The notes beneath the pieces are model-generated. The model worked only from the letters and a program-made list of their open reading frames with translations, had not been told where the DNA came from and searched no databases. A stretch of 64,000 bases of DNA. Origin: JACDAV01 sp964626755 (GTDB lineage Bacteria; Chloroflexota; Limnocylindria; Limnocylindrales; CSP1-4). Both the position numbers and the translations under genes were made by a program. The stretch spans positions 1-64,000 of the forward strand of contig CAZVGO010000050.1 of the NCBI GenBank assembly GCA_964626755.1, written 5' to 3'. Of the stretch, positions 16,145 through 24,649 are shown piece by piece (position 1 is the first letter of the stretch; each line of letters opens with the position of its first letter).

Positions 16145-19100
16145 ATGGCCGTCGAGGCGAGGAGCCCGATCATCGTCGGCCGCGACCGCGAGCTCGAGCG
16201 GATCGACACCGCCCTCACGGAGGCGGCGGCGGGACGCCCACGGCTGATCGTTGTCCGGGGGGAAGCGGGGATCGGCAAGACCCGTCTCGTCTACGAGGCG
16301 GCGGCGCGGGCGCGCGCGTCCGGATCGCCCCTCATGCTCGGTGCCTGTCTCGACATCGGCGAGGGCGGGCTTCCGTACCTGCCCGTCGCGGAGGCCCTGC
16401 GTGGGCTTGCCCGGACAATAGACCCGGCCCGCCTAGATCGGGCCCTCGGGTCCGCCCGCGAGGACCTCTCCGCACTCGTGCCGGAGTTGGCTGTTAAACC
16501 GACGGCCGGCGACAAGCCCGAGCGGAACGGCGCCCGCCACGAGCCGACGACGATCGACCGGGCCCGCCTGTTCGAGCGGTTCATCGGCTTTCTCGGGCGC
16601 CTCGGCCAGGAACGGCCCGTCATGGCCGTCATCGAGGACGTCCAATGGATCGACCGTTCGACGCAGGACCTCATCACATTCCTCGTTCGGAACGTGACGA
16701 ATGAACCCCTGGTCGCGATCCTGACCTGCCGCACGGATGACCTTCCGTCGGGCAGCCCCGTTCTCGCGTGGCTCGCCGAGCTCGGGCGGGCGCCGGGCGC
16801 ATTGCGGCTCGGCCTCGACCGGCTCGACCGCGAGTCCGTGACGCGACAGGTCCAGGCGATCGCGGGCAGCGCCGTCGATCGCGACGCGATCGGCCGGATC
16901 TGGGGACGATCGGAGGGCAACCCGCTGTTCGTCGAGGAGCTTGTCGCGCTGGACGACGGCGACGCGGCGCGGTCCACGCCGGTCTCGCTGATCGAGATCC
17001 TCCTGGGTCGCGTGGCATCCCTCGACCCTGTCGCCCGCCGCGTGCTCGGCGCGGTGGCAGTTGCCGGCCGCCCGGTCGACGAGCGACTGCTCGCGCCAGT
17101 CCTCGGCCTCGACGCAGACGCCGTGGCGACGTCTGTCCGCGAGGCCATTGCCCGGGGTGTCCTTGTCGCGGATGAGGTCGACGGGCGTCATCGATTCCGC
17201 CACGAGCTCCTCCGAGAGGTGGTCGAGCGAGACCTCCTGGCAGGTCAACGCCTCATCCTTCACGAGCGATTTGGGACGACGCTCGCCGAGCGTCCGGACC
17301 TCGCGGACCCGAGTCCGGCCGGTGCCGCGGGGGAGCTCGCCACGCACTGGGCCGCGGCGGGACATCGGGCCGATGCGTACCGGGCGGCCCTGGCGGCCGC
17401 GACGGCGAGCGAAGCCGTCCACGCGTTCAGCGAGGCTCACCGCTACCTCGAGCAGGCGCTCGGCCTCGAGCGCGAGCTGCCCGAGTCCGAGCTGCCGTCA
17501 CCGCAGGAACGATTTGCCCAGCGGCGACGGACAGCGGACGCAGCGGACCTTGCCGGTGACTTCGATCGAGCCGCGGCGTTGCTCGGGGAGGCGCTCCAGC
17601 TCGTCGACACCGAGGCGGACCCGACGACCGCCGGGCTGATCCACAGCCGGCTCGGCTACCTGGCCTGGATCACCGGGCACGGGGAGGCCGCGCTGGCAGC
17701 CCACAAGCTCGCGGTCGAGCTCGTGCCCCCTGTGCCCGCGACTCCGGAACGCGCCCGCGTCCTCGCCGGCCTCGGCGGCGCGTTGATGGGCGCCGGCCGG
17801 TGGGCCGACTCTCGGACCGTGTGCGAGGCGGCGATTGCCTGTGCCGCCGCGGCCGGGTCGCCGTCGGAGGAGAGCCGGGCCCGGAACATGCTCGGATCCG
17901 ACCTGGTGGCCCTCGGCGAGATCGACGCCGGCCTCCGGGAGCTCCGCGACGCGCGGCGGCTGGCCGCGGAGAGCGGGCCGCCGGAGCTGCTGATCGTCGG
18001 CCACCACAACCTCGCCCTCAACCTCGCCGCGGCCGACGAGCTGGACGAGGCGCTCGCCGAAGCCTCGGCGGGGCGCGTGGCCGCCCGCGACGCCGGCCTC
18101 GAGCGGCGGTTCGGGATGGACCTCGCGGCGCTCGTCGCGGACGTGCTCTTCCGGCTCGGGCGGTGGGGCGAAGCGGGCGCCACGATCGACGAGGGCCTTG
18201 CGCTCGATCAGCGGGCCGTGGGCACGACGTATCTCGCGGCCGTTCGCGCCCGGCTGCTGGCGGCACGCGGGGAGGTCGGCGCCGCAGAGGAGGCGCTGGC
18301 GACGATCGACCGATCGGCCCTCGACCCGGACGTCGCCGCGTTCGTGGGGCTTGCCCGGGCCGAGGCGGCGCTCGTCGCCGGCCGGCCGGCAGACGCGGTC
18401 GCGGCCGCAACAGAGGGACTGGCGGGTGTCGCCGGACTCGACGACGTCGTCTGGAGCGCGCCGCTCGTGGGGATGGGTCTTCGGGCGGCCGCGGAGTCGG
18501 CCGAGGTGGCCCGCGCCGGGCGCGACCACGCCGCGCCGAGCGAGACCGACCCAGCGGTCTCTGACCTGGCGATCCGGATCCCGGATCTCGAGGCCCGTGC
18601 CGTCACCCGCAGCTCCCGCGCCTGGCTGGCCACGGCCCGGGCGGAGGAGCTGCGTGCCGGAGGCACCGCTCGGCCGGCGACCTGGATCGAGGCGGCCGAC
18701 GCATGGGAGGCGGTTCCCGATCCGTGGCTGGCGGCCTATGCGCGGTTCCGGGCCGCCGAGTCCGCCCTGCGCGCGGAGGGTGTGCGGGCCGATGCCGCAA
18801 CGCTGCTACGTGCCGCCCACGCCGCCGCTGCGATGCTCGGCGCGGCGCCGCTGCGGGATGAGATCGAGACCCTGGCGAGCCGGGCGCGGATCGACCTGCG
18901 CGTCGACGGCACTCCGGCGACCGGGGAGTCCGCCGCGCCGCCCGCCGTCAGGGCCGCGCGTCCCCACGGCCTGTCAGAGCGGGAGGTCGAAGTGCTCGCC
19001 CTCGTCGCGGCGGGTCGGACGAACGGCGAGATCGCCGAGCGGCTGTTCATCACCCGCAAGACCGCGTCCGTTCACGTGACCCACATCCTCACCAAGCTGG

Positions 19101-19168
19101 GGGTCTCGAATCGCGTCGAGGCCGCGATGGTCGCGGCGCGCCTCGGCCTGGTGGCGGATGAGGACTAG
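16145..19168 (+). CDS. LuxR-family regulator with AAA-type ATPase and helical repeats
   Basis: A 1007-residue MalT/LAL-like transcription regulator. The N-terminal ATPase has Walker A GEAGIGKTR (about residues 38-46), a VIEDVQWIDRST Walker B region and GNPLFVEEL sensor-like motif. A long TPR-like helical region follows (about residues 400-900). The C-terminal LuxR helix-turn-helix reads HGLSEREVEVLALVAAGRTNGEIAERLF and continues with KTASVHVTHILTKLGVSNRVEA, a complete DNA-binding domain. Ligand and targets are unknown; no obvious target operon is adjacent. It overlaps the convergent ACT-like gene by four bases at the 3' end. Confidence 0.9.
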   Translation: MAVEARSPIIVGRDRELERIDTALTEAAAGRPRLIVVRGEAGIGKTRLVYEAAARARASGSPLMLGACLDIGEGGLPYLPVAEALRGLARTIDPARLDRALGSAREDLSALVPELAVKPTAGDKPERNGARHEPTTIDRARLFERFIGFLGRLGQERPVMAVIEDVQWIDRSTQDLITFLVRNVTNEPLVAILTCRTDDLPSGSPVLAWLAELGRAPGALRLGLDRLDRESVTRQVQAIAGSAVDRDAIGRIWGRSEGNPLFVEELVALDDGDAARSTPVSLIEILLGRVASLDPVARRVLGAVAVAGRPVDERLLAPVLGLDADAVATSVREAIARGVLVADEVDGRHRFRHELLREVVERDLLAGQRLILHERFGTTLAERPDLADPSPAGAAGELATHWAAAGHRADAYRAALAAATASEAVHAFSEAHRYLEQALGLERELPESELPSPQERFAQRRRTADAADLAGDFDRAAALLGEALQLVDTEADPTTAGLIHSRLGYLAWITGHGEAALAAHKLAVELVPPVPATPERARVLAGLGGALMGAGRWADSRTVCEAAIACAAAAGSPSEESRARNMLGSDLVALGEIDAGLRELRDARRLAAESGPPELLIVGHHNLALNLAAADELDEALAEASAGRVAARDAGLERRFGMDLAALVADVLFRLGRWGEAGATIDEGLALDQRAVGTTYLAAVRARLLAARGEVGAAEEALATIDRSALDPDVAAFVGLARAEAALVAGRPADAVAAATEGLAGVAGLDDVVWSAPLVGMGLRAAAESAEVARAGRDHAAPSETDPAVSDLAIRIPDLEARAVTRSSRAWLATARAEELRAGGTARPATWIEAADAWEAVPDPWLAAYARFRAAESALRAEGVRADAATLLRAAHAAAAMLGAAPLRDEIETLASRARIDLRVDGTPATGESAAPPAVRAARPHGLSEREVEVLALVAAGRTNGEIAERLFITRKTASVHVTHILTKLGVSNRVEAAMVAARLGLVADED

Positions 19169-19614
19169 CGCGCGCGCTTCCGCGACTGGCTCGCGGTGTC
19201 TCCCCCGAGCGTCTGCGGCGTCCGGACCTCTTCCGAGAAGATCTGCACGGGCACTTTCCGGGTTTCGTCAGGCACCCCGATGATCAGGTCGCGGATGATC
19301 CGGCCGCTCTTGAGATTCGCGTCCGCGACTTCCCGAATGCACCTGTGGAGCTCGCCGGGCTTGTTCTCCAGGTAGCAGGTCGTCAGCCGCGGGTCGCCCT
19401 CCTTGATGAGGCGGTACGGGTACTCGAAATGCTCGAGGACCCTGATCGCGGCGTCCTCCAAGCCGTGATCGACGGCGAACGCAAACTCGCCCCCGAACTC
19501 GAGGTCGCCGCCTCCCGCGGCCGCGATGTTGACCTTCTTCTCGGCGAGCCGCCCCAGGAGCTTCTCCACGTCGGCGGCCGACGTGCTCGGCGCTGTCCGG
19601 ATCTGCTGATGCAT
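19165..19614 (-). CDS. ACT-domain-like small protein
   Basis: A 149-residue protein. SAADVEKLLGRLAEKKVNIAAAGGG and TTCYLENKPGELHRCIREVADANL look like two half ACT modules, the second with the NKPGEL start typical of ACT domains that bind amino acids or act as regulators. The C-terminal IIGVPDETRKVPVQIFSEEV is unfamiliar. ATG 19614 is preferred because GGAGG lies about eight bases upstream; a longer in-frame start exists at 19641. Role unknown. Confidence 0.65.
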   Translation of the reverse strand: MHQQIRTAPSTSAADVEKLLGRLAEKKVNIAAAGGGDLEFGGEFAFAVDHGLEDAAIRVLEHFEYPYRLIKEGDPRLTTCYLENKPGELHRCIREVADANLKSGRIIRDLIIGVPDETRKVPVQIFSEEVRTPQTLGGDTASQSRKRAR

Positions 19615-19684
19615 CCTCGTCCCTCCTCGGAAGGCGGCCATCTTACGCTCCGACCGGCGCGCAGGGAACAGGCCCGGACAGCCA

Positions 19685-19714
19685 AACGCCCGGGGCCTGG
19701 AGGCCTCGGGCGTT
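19685..19714 (-). terminator. Strong hairpin, probable terminator of the small gene 19720-19920
   Basis: A hairpin with about 13-14 base pairs and one wobble: arms AACGCCCGGGGCCT and AGGCCTCGGGCGTT separated by two bases. It starts five bases after the stop of the minus-strand gene and is followed on that strand by TTTGG. This fits a GC-rich intrinsic terminator. Confidence 0.6.
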
Positions 19715-19719
19715 CGGGT

Positions 19720-19920
19720 CTATGCCCCCGCGGGCCGGGATCGGTCGATCAGGGTCGGCAGGCCGCCGAAGAGCCGCGCAACCCGATCGCGGAACGGGAC
19801 CGCGTCGATGGTTCCGGCGCGGGCGCTCCGTGCAGCGCTGGCGAGCCGTTCGCGCTGCGCGTCCTCGAGCGCCTCGTTGATCTTGATCTTCGCGAGCTCG
19901 TGGGTCATCCAGGGATGCAT
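19720..19920 (-). CDS. Small hypothetical helical protein
   Basis: A 66-residue frame beginning MHPWMTHELAKIKINEALEDAQRERLASAARSAR, predicted largely alpha-helical and charged. The ATG is preceded by AAAGGA at ribosome-site distance, and a strong terminator hairpin follows the stop. No characterised function. The combination of ribosome site, terminator and low hydrophobicity supports a real short gene. Confidence 0.6.
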   Translation of the reverse strand: MHPWMTHELAKIKINEALEDAQRERLASAARSARAGTIDAVPFRDRVARLFGGLPTLIDRSRPAGA

Positions 19921-20085
19921 CGCATCGGTCCATCCTTTCGGGTTTGCTGCCCGGCTTCCGCACCGGTCTGTCGGTGATGAAGCTAGGTCCGCGGAAGGTC
20001 GGATCCATCGGGCAGCGACCCAATTCGCTGGGCCGGGCTACCTCAAAGCGATCGGCCGATGCGGCCGCGTACCTTACGAGCCGGG

Positions 20086-20925
20086 TCAGTTCCTCCGGCC
20101 GGCGAAGATCGCGACGACCTGCTGGACGTCCTGGACATCGTGCCCGTCCGGACGCTCCTCGAGGTAGCGCGCGAGGCAGGCGATCGCCTCGCTGAAGCGG
20201 CCCATCCGGCCCAGCAGCAGGCCCCGATCGCGCCCGTGGTCCGGATCGGTCGGCTCGACGACAAGCAGGAGATCGACGACCCCGAGGGCGGCGGGCCAGT
20301 CGCGCCGGGCGAGGTGGACCGACCGGAGGTTTCGCAGGACGCGGGCAAGGATGTCGCGCCGTCCGGCCCGCCGGAGGAGCCCCACGTGGAACAGGACGCT
20401 CTCGCCGAGCGACCGGCGGATGAGCGCCTGGCAGTCATCCGGCGTCAACGCGCGGCCTCCGCCCGCGGGGTCGATGAGCGTCCCGTCCGGGCCGCCGACG
20501 ATGAAGTGACCGGGCAGGCCAATCCCGTGCATCGCGAGGCCGATCCGCCAGGCGACCTCGAGCTCCACGATGGCGAGGCTGATGGGCAGGCCGATCCGGC
20601 GCGCGACGACGCGATCGAGATCGCTGTTCCGGGGGTCGTGGAACTCGGCCGCGGTCGGCGCCCGGAGGCCCACCTCGCGGTAGAGCACGTCGTGCAGGCG
20701 CTCGATCGCGACGGTGTCATCGTCTCCCCGGTCGACGCGCAGTCGGACGCGACCGGCCAGCTCGTCGAGGGCGGCGAGGGTAGGCGACGGATCGAGGCCC
20801 GGCCGCCCATCGGCCGCGATGCACAGGGCGCCCGCCGCGAGATCGATCTCGCCGTCCGGCCGGGCGACGATACGCGCGAAATGGCCGCGATTGGCGGCAC
20901 GGAGGACGGCCGGGTCCGGGCTCAT
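20086..20925 (-). CDS. SirB1-family transglutaminase-like protein
   Basis: A 279-residue protein. RRIGLPISLAIVELEVAWRIGLAMHGIGLPGHFIVG is the hallmark of the SirB1 N-terminal transglutaminase-like fold; the C-terminal part (IRRSLGESVLFHVGLLRRAGRR, then WPAALGVVDLLLVVEP and GRFSEAIACLARYLEERPD) is a TPR-like module. The usual Cys of true transglutaminases is not obvious, as in other SirB1 proteins, so enzymatic activity is doubtful. A TAGAAT box lies six bases before the ATG. Confidence 0.8.
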   Translation of the reverse strand: MSPDPAVLRAANRGHFARIVARPDGEIDLAAGALCIAADGRPGLDPSPTLAALDELAGRVRLRVDRGDDDTVAIERLHDVLYREVGLRAPTAAEFHDPRNSDLDRVVARRIGLPISLAIVELEVAWRIGLAMHGIGLPGHFIVGGPDGTLIDPAGGGRALTPDDCQALIRRSLGESVLFHVGLLRRAGRRDILARVLRNLRSVHLARRDWPAALGVVDLLLVVEPTDPDHGRDRGLLLGRMGRFSEAIACLARYLEERPDGHDVQDVQQVVAIFAGRRN

Positions 20926-20931
20926 CGGCGG

Positions 20932-20937
20932 ATTCTA
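20932..20937 (-). promoter_or_regulatory. -10 hexamer of a probable leaderless promoter
   Basis: On the minus strand TAGAAT is six bases before the ATG at 20925, with no ribosome site between. Confidence 0.5.
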
Positions 20938-21018
20938 GGCCCACGCTGCCGGGACGCGAAAGGCCCGAGGGGTTGGCGTCCCGGACGCCCGGTGGTAGGC
21001 TTCGGCTTCCATATCCGA

Positions 21019-21495
21019 GTGATCCAGTCGGAGATCTCCGTGACCGACGTCCGAGCCGCGGCGCCCGGCCTCGCACCGCTGCGTCCGGCCCCGCCGGGCC
21101 TTCCCGAACCGGACATCCAGCCGCCTGCGGTGGCCGAGATCGGCGACCCGTTCAGCGGGCTGCGAGTCATCGTGCTCCTCGCCCGGATCGAGCGCGGCCG
21201 GCCGGTCCGCATCGCCGACATCGTTGACCGGCTGAACGCGACCCACCTCGACTGGATCTTCTCGCCGTCGGTCGTCGCGAACGTCGCGCTACAGCTCCAG
21301 GCCAACTGGATGAGCGACTACCGGAACTCGTCGGGCATCGTCGTCGACGATGGGCCGTACGGCGCGACGGTCGCGATCGAGGACTCGAGCCGCGTCGACC
21401 CGTGGATCGTTCGCCAGGCCCAGCGCGAGGCCGCCGCCTGCCGCGACCGGCTCGCCCGCTTCAGCCGCCGTGATCGGGCGTCGTCGGATGACTGA
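21019..21495 (+). CDS. Hypothetical protein of unknown family
   Basis: A 158-residue soluble protein. After a Pro-rich start it has FSGLRVIVLLARIERGRPVRIADIVDRLNATHLDWIF, then SVVANVALQLQANWMSDYRNSSGIVVDDGPYGATVAIED, which look like folded, conserved-type sequence. GTG 21019 or GTG 21040 are both possible starts. No family recognised. It lies 39 bases upstream of the sulfurtransferase gene, which has its own strong ribosome site. Confidence 0.55.
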   Translation: MIQSEISVTDVRAAAPGLAPLRPAPPGLPEPDIQPPAVAEIGDPFSGLRVIVLLARIERGRPVRIADIVDRLNATHLDWIFSPSVVANVALQLQANWMSDYRNSSGIVVDDGPYGATVAIEDSSRVDPWIVRQAQREAAACRDRLARFSRRDRASSDD

Positions 21496-21534
21496 GCCTC
21501 GTCGTCATCAATCGCACTTGCAAGGAGGGTAGTG

Positions 21535-22398
<864 letters not shown>

Positions 22399-22419
22399 CG
22401 CCCCATACCGAACTCAATG

Positions 22420-22440
22420 ACGCACCCGGTGCGTGGTAGA
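22420..22440 (+). repeat. Hairpin repeat copy 1 (ACGC-N7-GCGT + GGTAG)
   Basis: Core ACGCACCCGGTGCGT (22420-22434), a perfect 7-1-7 palindrome, followed by GGTAGA. It lies 22 bases after the sulfurtransferase stop. Confidence 0.7.
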
Positions 22441-22485
22441 CGCGGCGTCAATGTAGCCGCACTCGCGGACCGCCTGGATGCGCCT

Positions 22486-22505
22486 CAACCACGCGCGCCC
22501 CGCGT
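22486..22505 (-). repeat. Hairpin repeat copy 2, divergent
   Basis: Core ACGCGCGCCCCGCGT (22491-22505) preceded by CAACC, a one-base variant of the CTACC that marks minus orientation. Confidence 0.45.
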
Positions 22506-22557
22506 AGGCGACTCCACAAGCGGGCTCAGTGGCCGGAGGCGCGAGAGGCGCTCTCTT

Positions 22558-22577
22558 CTACCACGCTCCTAGCGCGT
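22558..22577 (-). repeat. Hairpin repeat copy 3
   Basis: CTACC followed by core ACGCTCCTAGCGCGT (22563-22577). The flank shows minus orientation. It ends 63 bases before the HTH-nuclease-like gene. Confidence 0.55.
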
Positions 22578-22640
22578 GGATGATCCGCAGTGCATGCGGT
22601 CCAAACCGCCGGTAGAGGGCGCGCTGGCACTCTGCTCGGC

Positions 22641-23432
22641 ATGGACACCCAGCGGATCGGGAGGGTGATAAGGGCTCTGCGGCACAACCGCTCCTGGCGG
22701 CAGGAAGACGTCGGCCACGTAGCCGGCGTCAGCCAGGACGCCGTGTCGCGCGCGGAGCGCGGGCGCATCGAGGGGATGCCGCTCGAACGCCTGGACGCGA
22801 TCGTCCGCGCCCTCGACGCGGAGCTCGTCGTTGCGATCCGCTGGCGAGGTGGCGAGCTCGACAGGCTCCTCGACGAGGGGCACGCGGCCTTGGTCGGTCG
22901 GGTCACGGAGTTGCTGGAACGAGTGGGATGGGAGGGTCGGCCGGAGGTCACGTTCTCGATCTGGGGAGAGCGCGGATCGATCGATCTGTTCGCATGGCAC
23001 GAGGCGACACGGGCGGCACTCGTCATCGAGGTGAAGACGGAACTGACGTCGGTCGAGGAGACGCTGCGCCGTCATGACGCCAAGGTGCGCCTGGCCGCCG
23101 GTGTCGCGCGGGATCAACTGGGGTGGCAGCCCCGGACTGTAGCTCGCCTGCTCGTCCTGCCGAACAATGCGACTTCGCGTCGTCGTGTCCAGCGTCACGA
23201 CGCTGTCCTGCGTCGGGCCTACATCGCCCGGGGCGGGAACGTGCGCGGATGGCTCCGAGACCCGTCGGGCGGGATGTCCGGCCTGATGTTCGTTTCAGTT
23301 ACGCACGGTACGCGTGGTAGGCGGAGCCCGATCGCCCGGAGGCGTGTGCGGAGGTCAGGGTCGAGCACGACTCCGCCATCGCGCGGCGCCCTCGCTGGCC
23401 CGGATGGCATCCAACACGTATCAGGCGCGTAG
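22641..23432 (+). CDS. XRE-type HTH protein with a possible PD-(D/E)XK nuclease domain
   Basis: A 263-residue protein. Residues 5-60 form an XRE helix-turn-helix (IGRVIRALRHNRSWRQEDV, then VAGVSQDAVSRAERGRIEG). The second half contains SIDLFAW followed by ALVIEVKTEL: Asp115 and Glu130-x-Lys132 in the strand-turn-strand order of PD-(D/E)XK nuclease folds. The nuclease reading is inference; I know no function for this architecture. It is surrounded by hairpin repeats, and copy 4 (23301-23315) lies inside the coding frame around codons 221-225. Everything after that point (Arg/Ser-rich) looks unlike the rest, so the gene may have been disrupted or extended by the repeat. ATG 22641 is chosen; GTG 22590 would add 17 unlikely residues. 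The 3' end overlaps the convergent peptidase gene by 12 bases. Confidence 0.65.
   Translation: MDTQRIGRVIRALRHNRSWRQEDVGHVAGVSQDAVSRAERGRIEGMPLERLDAIVRALDAELVVAIRWRGGELDRLLDEGHAALVGRVTELLERVGWEGRPEVTFSIWGERGSIDLFAWHEATRAALVIEVKTELTSVEETLRRHDAKVRLAAGVARDQLGWQPRTVARLLVLPNNATSRRRVQRHDAVLRRAYIARGGNVRGWLRDPSGGMSGLMFVSVTHGTRGRRSPIARRRVRRSGSSTTPPSRGALAGPDGIQHVSGA
23296..23321 (+). repeat. Hairpin repeat copy 4, inside the HTH-nuclease-like gene
   Basis: CAGTT, core ACGCACGGTACGCGT (23301-23315), then GGTAGG. It has the same left and right flanks as the reverse complement of copy 6 at 46 kb. Confidence 0.65.
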
Positions 23433-24551
23433 GTGACCTCGGCCGTGTCGCTTCATCACCTCGAGGAGCCGGTCGTGGGGTAGCGCGTGAGCCGTGATGC
23501 CGTCGCGCCCGACCATCGTCCTCGCAGCGACGAGGGCGTTGACGATCGCCTCCTCGGTCGCCTCGATCGTCGCATCGAAGAGCCGGTCGATGATCCCGTC
23601 GCCGGTGGCGCGAACGTCGTAGCCGAGCTGGCCCTCGCGCTCACCGGCCCCGTTCGGGAATCGGTTGCCGGTCGCGAACGCGATGAACAGGTCGCCGCTC
23701 GTGTGCCCGCCTGTCCCGCCCGCGCGGGCGATCCCGAGGCCGGCTCGCTGCGCAAGCCGCTCGCATTGATGCGGCAGAAGAGGCGCGTCTGTCGCGACGA
23801 CGACGATGATCGAGCCCGTTCTCGGAGTGGCTGACGTCGTGGACGATCGAGTGGTCCCGTACGGGCTGGGCAGCTCATCGAGCCCGATCTCGCGACCAAC
23901 CGGCACCCCGTCGACACGCAGCCAGTCGCGTTTGCCATGGTTGGCCTGGACGAGAACGCCGACCGTGAAGCCGCCAGACTCCGCGGGCAGCGTCCGCGAC
24001 GATGTCCCGATCCCACCCTTGAACTCGTGGCAGATCATTCCCGTTCCCCCGCCGACCCCGCCCTCGGCGACGGGCCCGCCCGTCGCGGCGTCGAGCGCCT
24101 GGCGGACGTGGTCCGGCTTGACGTGGAAGCCGTTGATGTCGTTGAGCAGCCCGTCCCACGTCTCGCCGACGACCGGCAGCGACCAGAGCGGTCCGTAGAC
24201 CTCAACCTCGATCGCCACGAGCGCGTCGCGGACCACGCCGACGCTGTGGGTGTTGGTGATCGCTACGGGCGACGTCAGGAAGCCCGACTCGCGAACCCAC
24301 TCGAGCCCGGTGAGCTCGCCGTTGCCGTTGAGCGTGTGACAGCCGGCGAAAACCGGTTCGCCTGCGGCCTCGCCCGAACGCGGGACGACGACGGTCACGC
24401 CCGTGCGGACCGGGCCGCGGCCAACGACCAGCGGCCCGTCACCGCTCACGAGCGTCGTGTGCCCGACTCTCACGCCGGCGACATCCGTGATCGCGTTGAG
24501 TGGCCCGGGCGTGCCGAGGCCGATGACGATGCCGAGGTCGCGGGCTCGCAC
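23421..24551 (-). CDS. P1-family peptidase (DmpA/L-aminopeptidase-like)
   Basis: A 376-residue Ntn-hydrolase of family S58. N-terminal blocks ITDVAGVRVGHTT and TGVTVVVPRSGE, and LNDINGFHVKPDHV are typical. GGGTGMICHEFKGGIGTSSR holds the autoprocessing site, where the nucleophile is the Ser/Thr after the Gly in GIGT-S. The precursor would cleave itself into two subunits and act as an aminopeptidase on small peptides or amides. GTG 24551 is preferred because GGAGG lies five bases upstream; the frame could start further up to 24611. Confidence 0.88.
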   Translation of the reverse strand: MRARDLGIVIGLGTPGPLNAITDVAGVRVGHTTLVSGDGPLVVGRGPVRTGVTVVVPRSGEAAGEPVFAGCHTLNGNGELTGLEWVRESGFLTSPVAITNTHSVGVVRDALVAIEVEVYGPLWSLPVVGETWDGLLNDINGFHVKPDHVRQALDAATGGPVAEGGVGGGTGMICHEFKGGIGTSSRTLPAESGGFTVGVLVQANHGKRDWLRVDGVPVGREIGLDELPSPYGTTRSSTTSATPRTGSIIVVVATDAPLLPHQCERLAQRAGLGIARAGGTGGHTSGDLFIAFATGNRFPNGAGEREGQLGYDVRATGDGIIDRLFDATIEATEEAIVNALVAARTMVGRDGITAHALPHDRLLEVMKRHGRGHLRA

Positions 24552-24637
24552 GTGCACCTCCGGAATACTGGACGAGCGGGCATAACCAGGCCGCCGCACC
24601 TCCGGACGCACGACACGGCGCCGCTAGCGACCGGCCC

Positions 24638-24643
24638 TATCAT
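24638..24643 (+). promoter_or_regulatory. -10 hexamer of a probable leaderless promoter
   Basis: TATCAT is six bases before the GTG of pabB at 24650. Confidence 0.5.
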
Positions 24644-24649
24644 CGCCCG

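Larger units (their letters stand above)
22399..22640. other. Intergenic gap filled with hairpin repeats
   Basis: This 242-base gap holds three copies of the ACGC-N7-GCGT hairpin, one in plus and two in minus orientation. It has no open frame with support. Its neighbours are the sulfurtransferase and the HTH-nuclease-like gene. Confidence 0.6.

Noticed and set aside
22399..22640. CRISPR array
   Set aside because: The repeats are palindromic, few, unevenly spaced and in both orientations; no regular spacer length and no cas genes.
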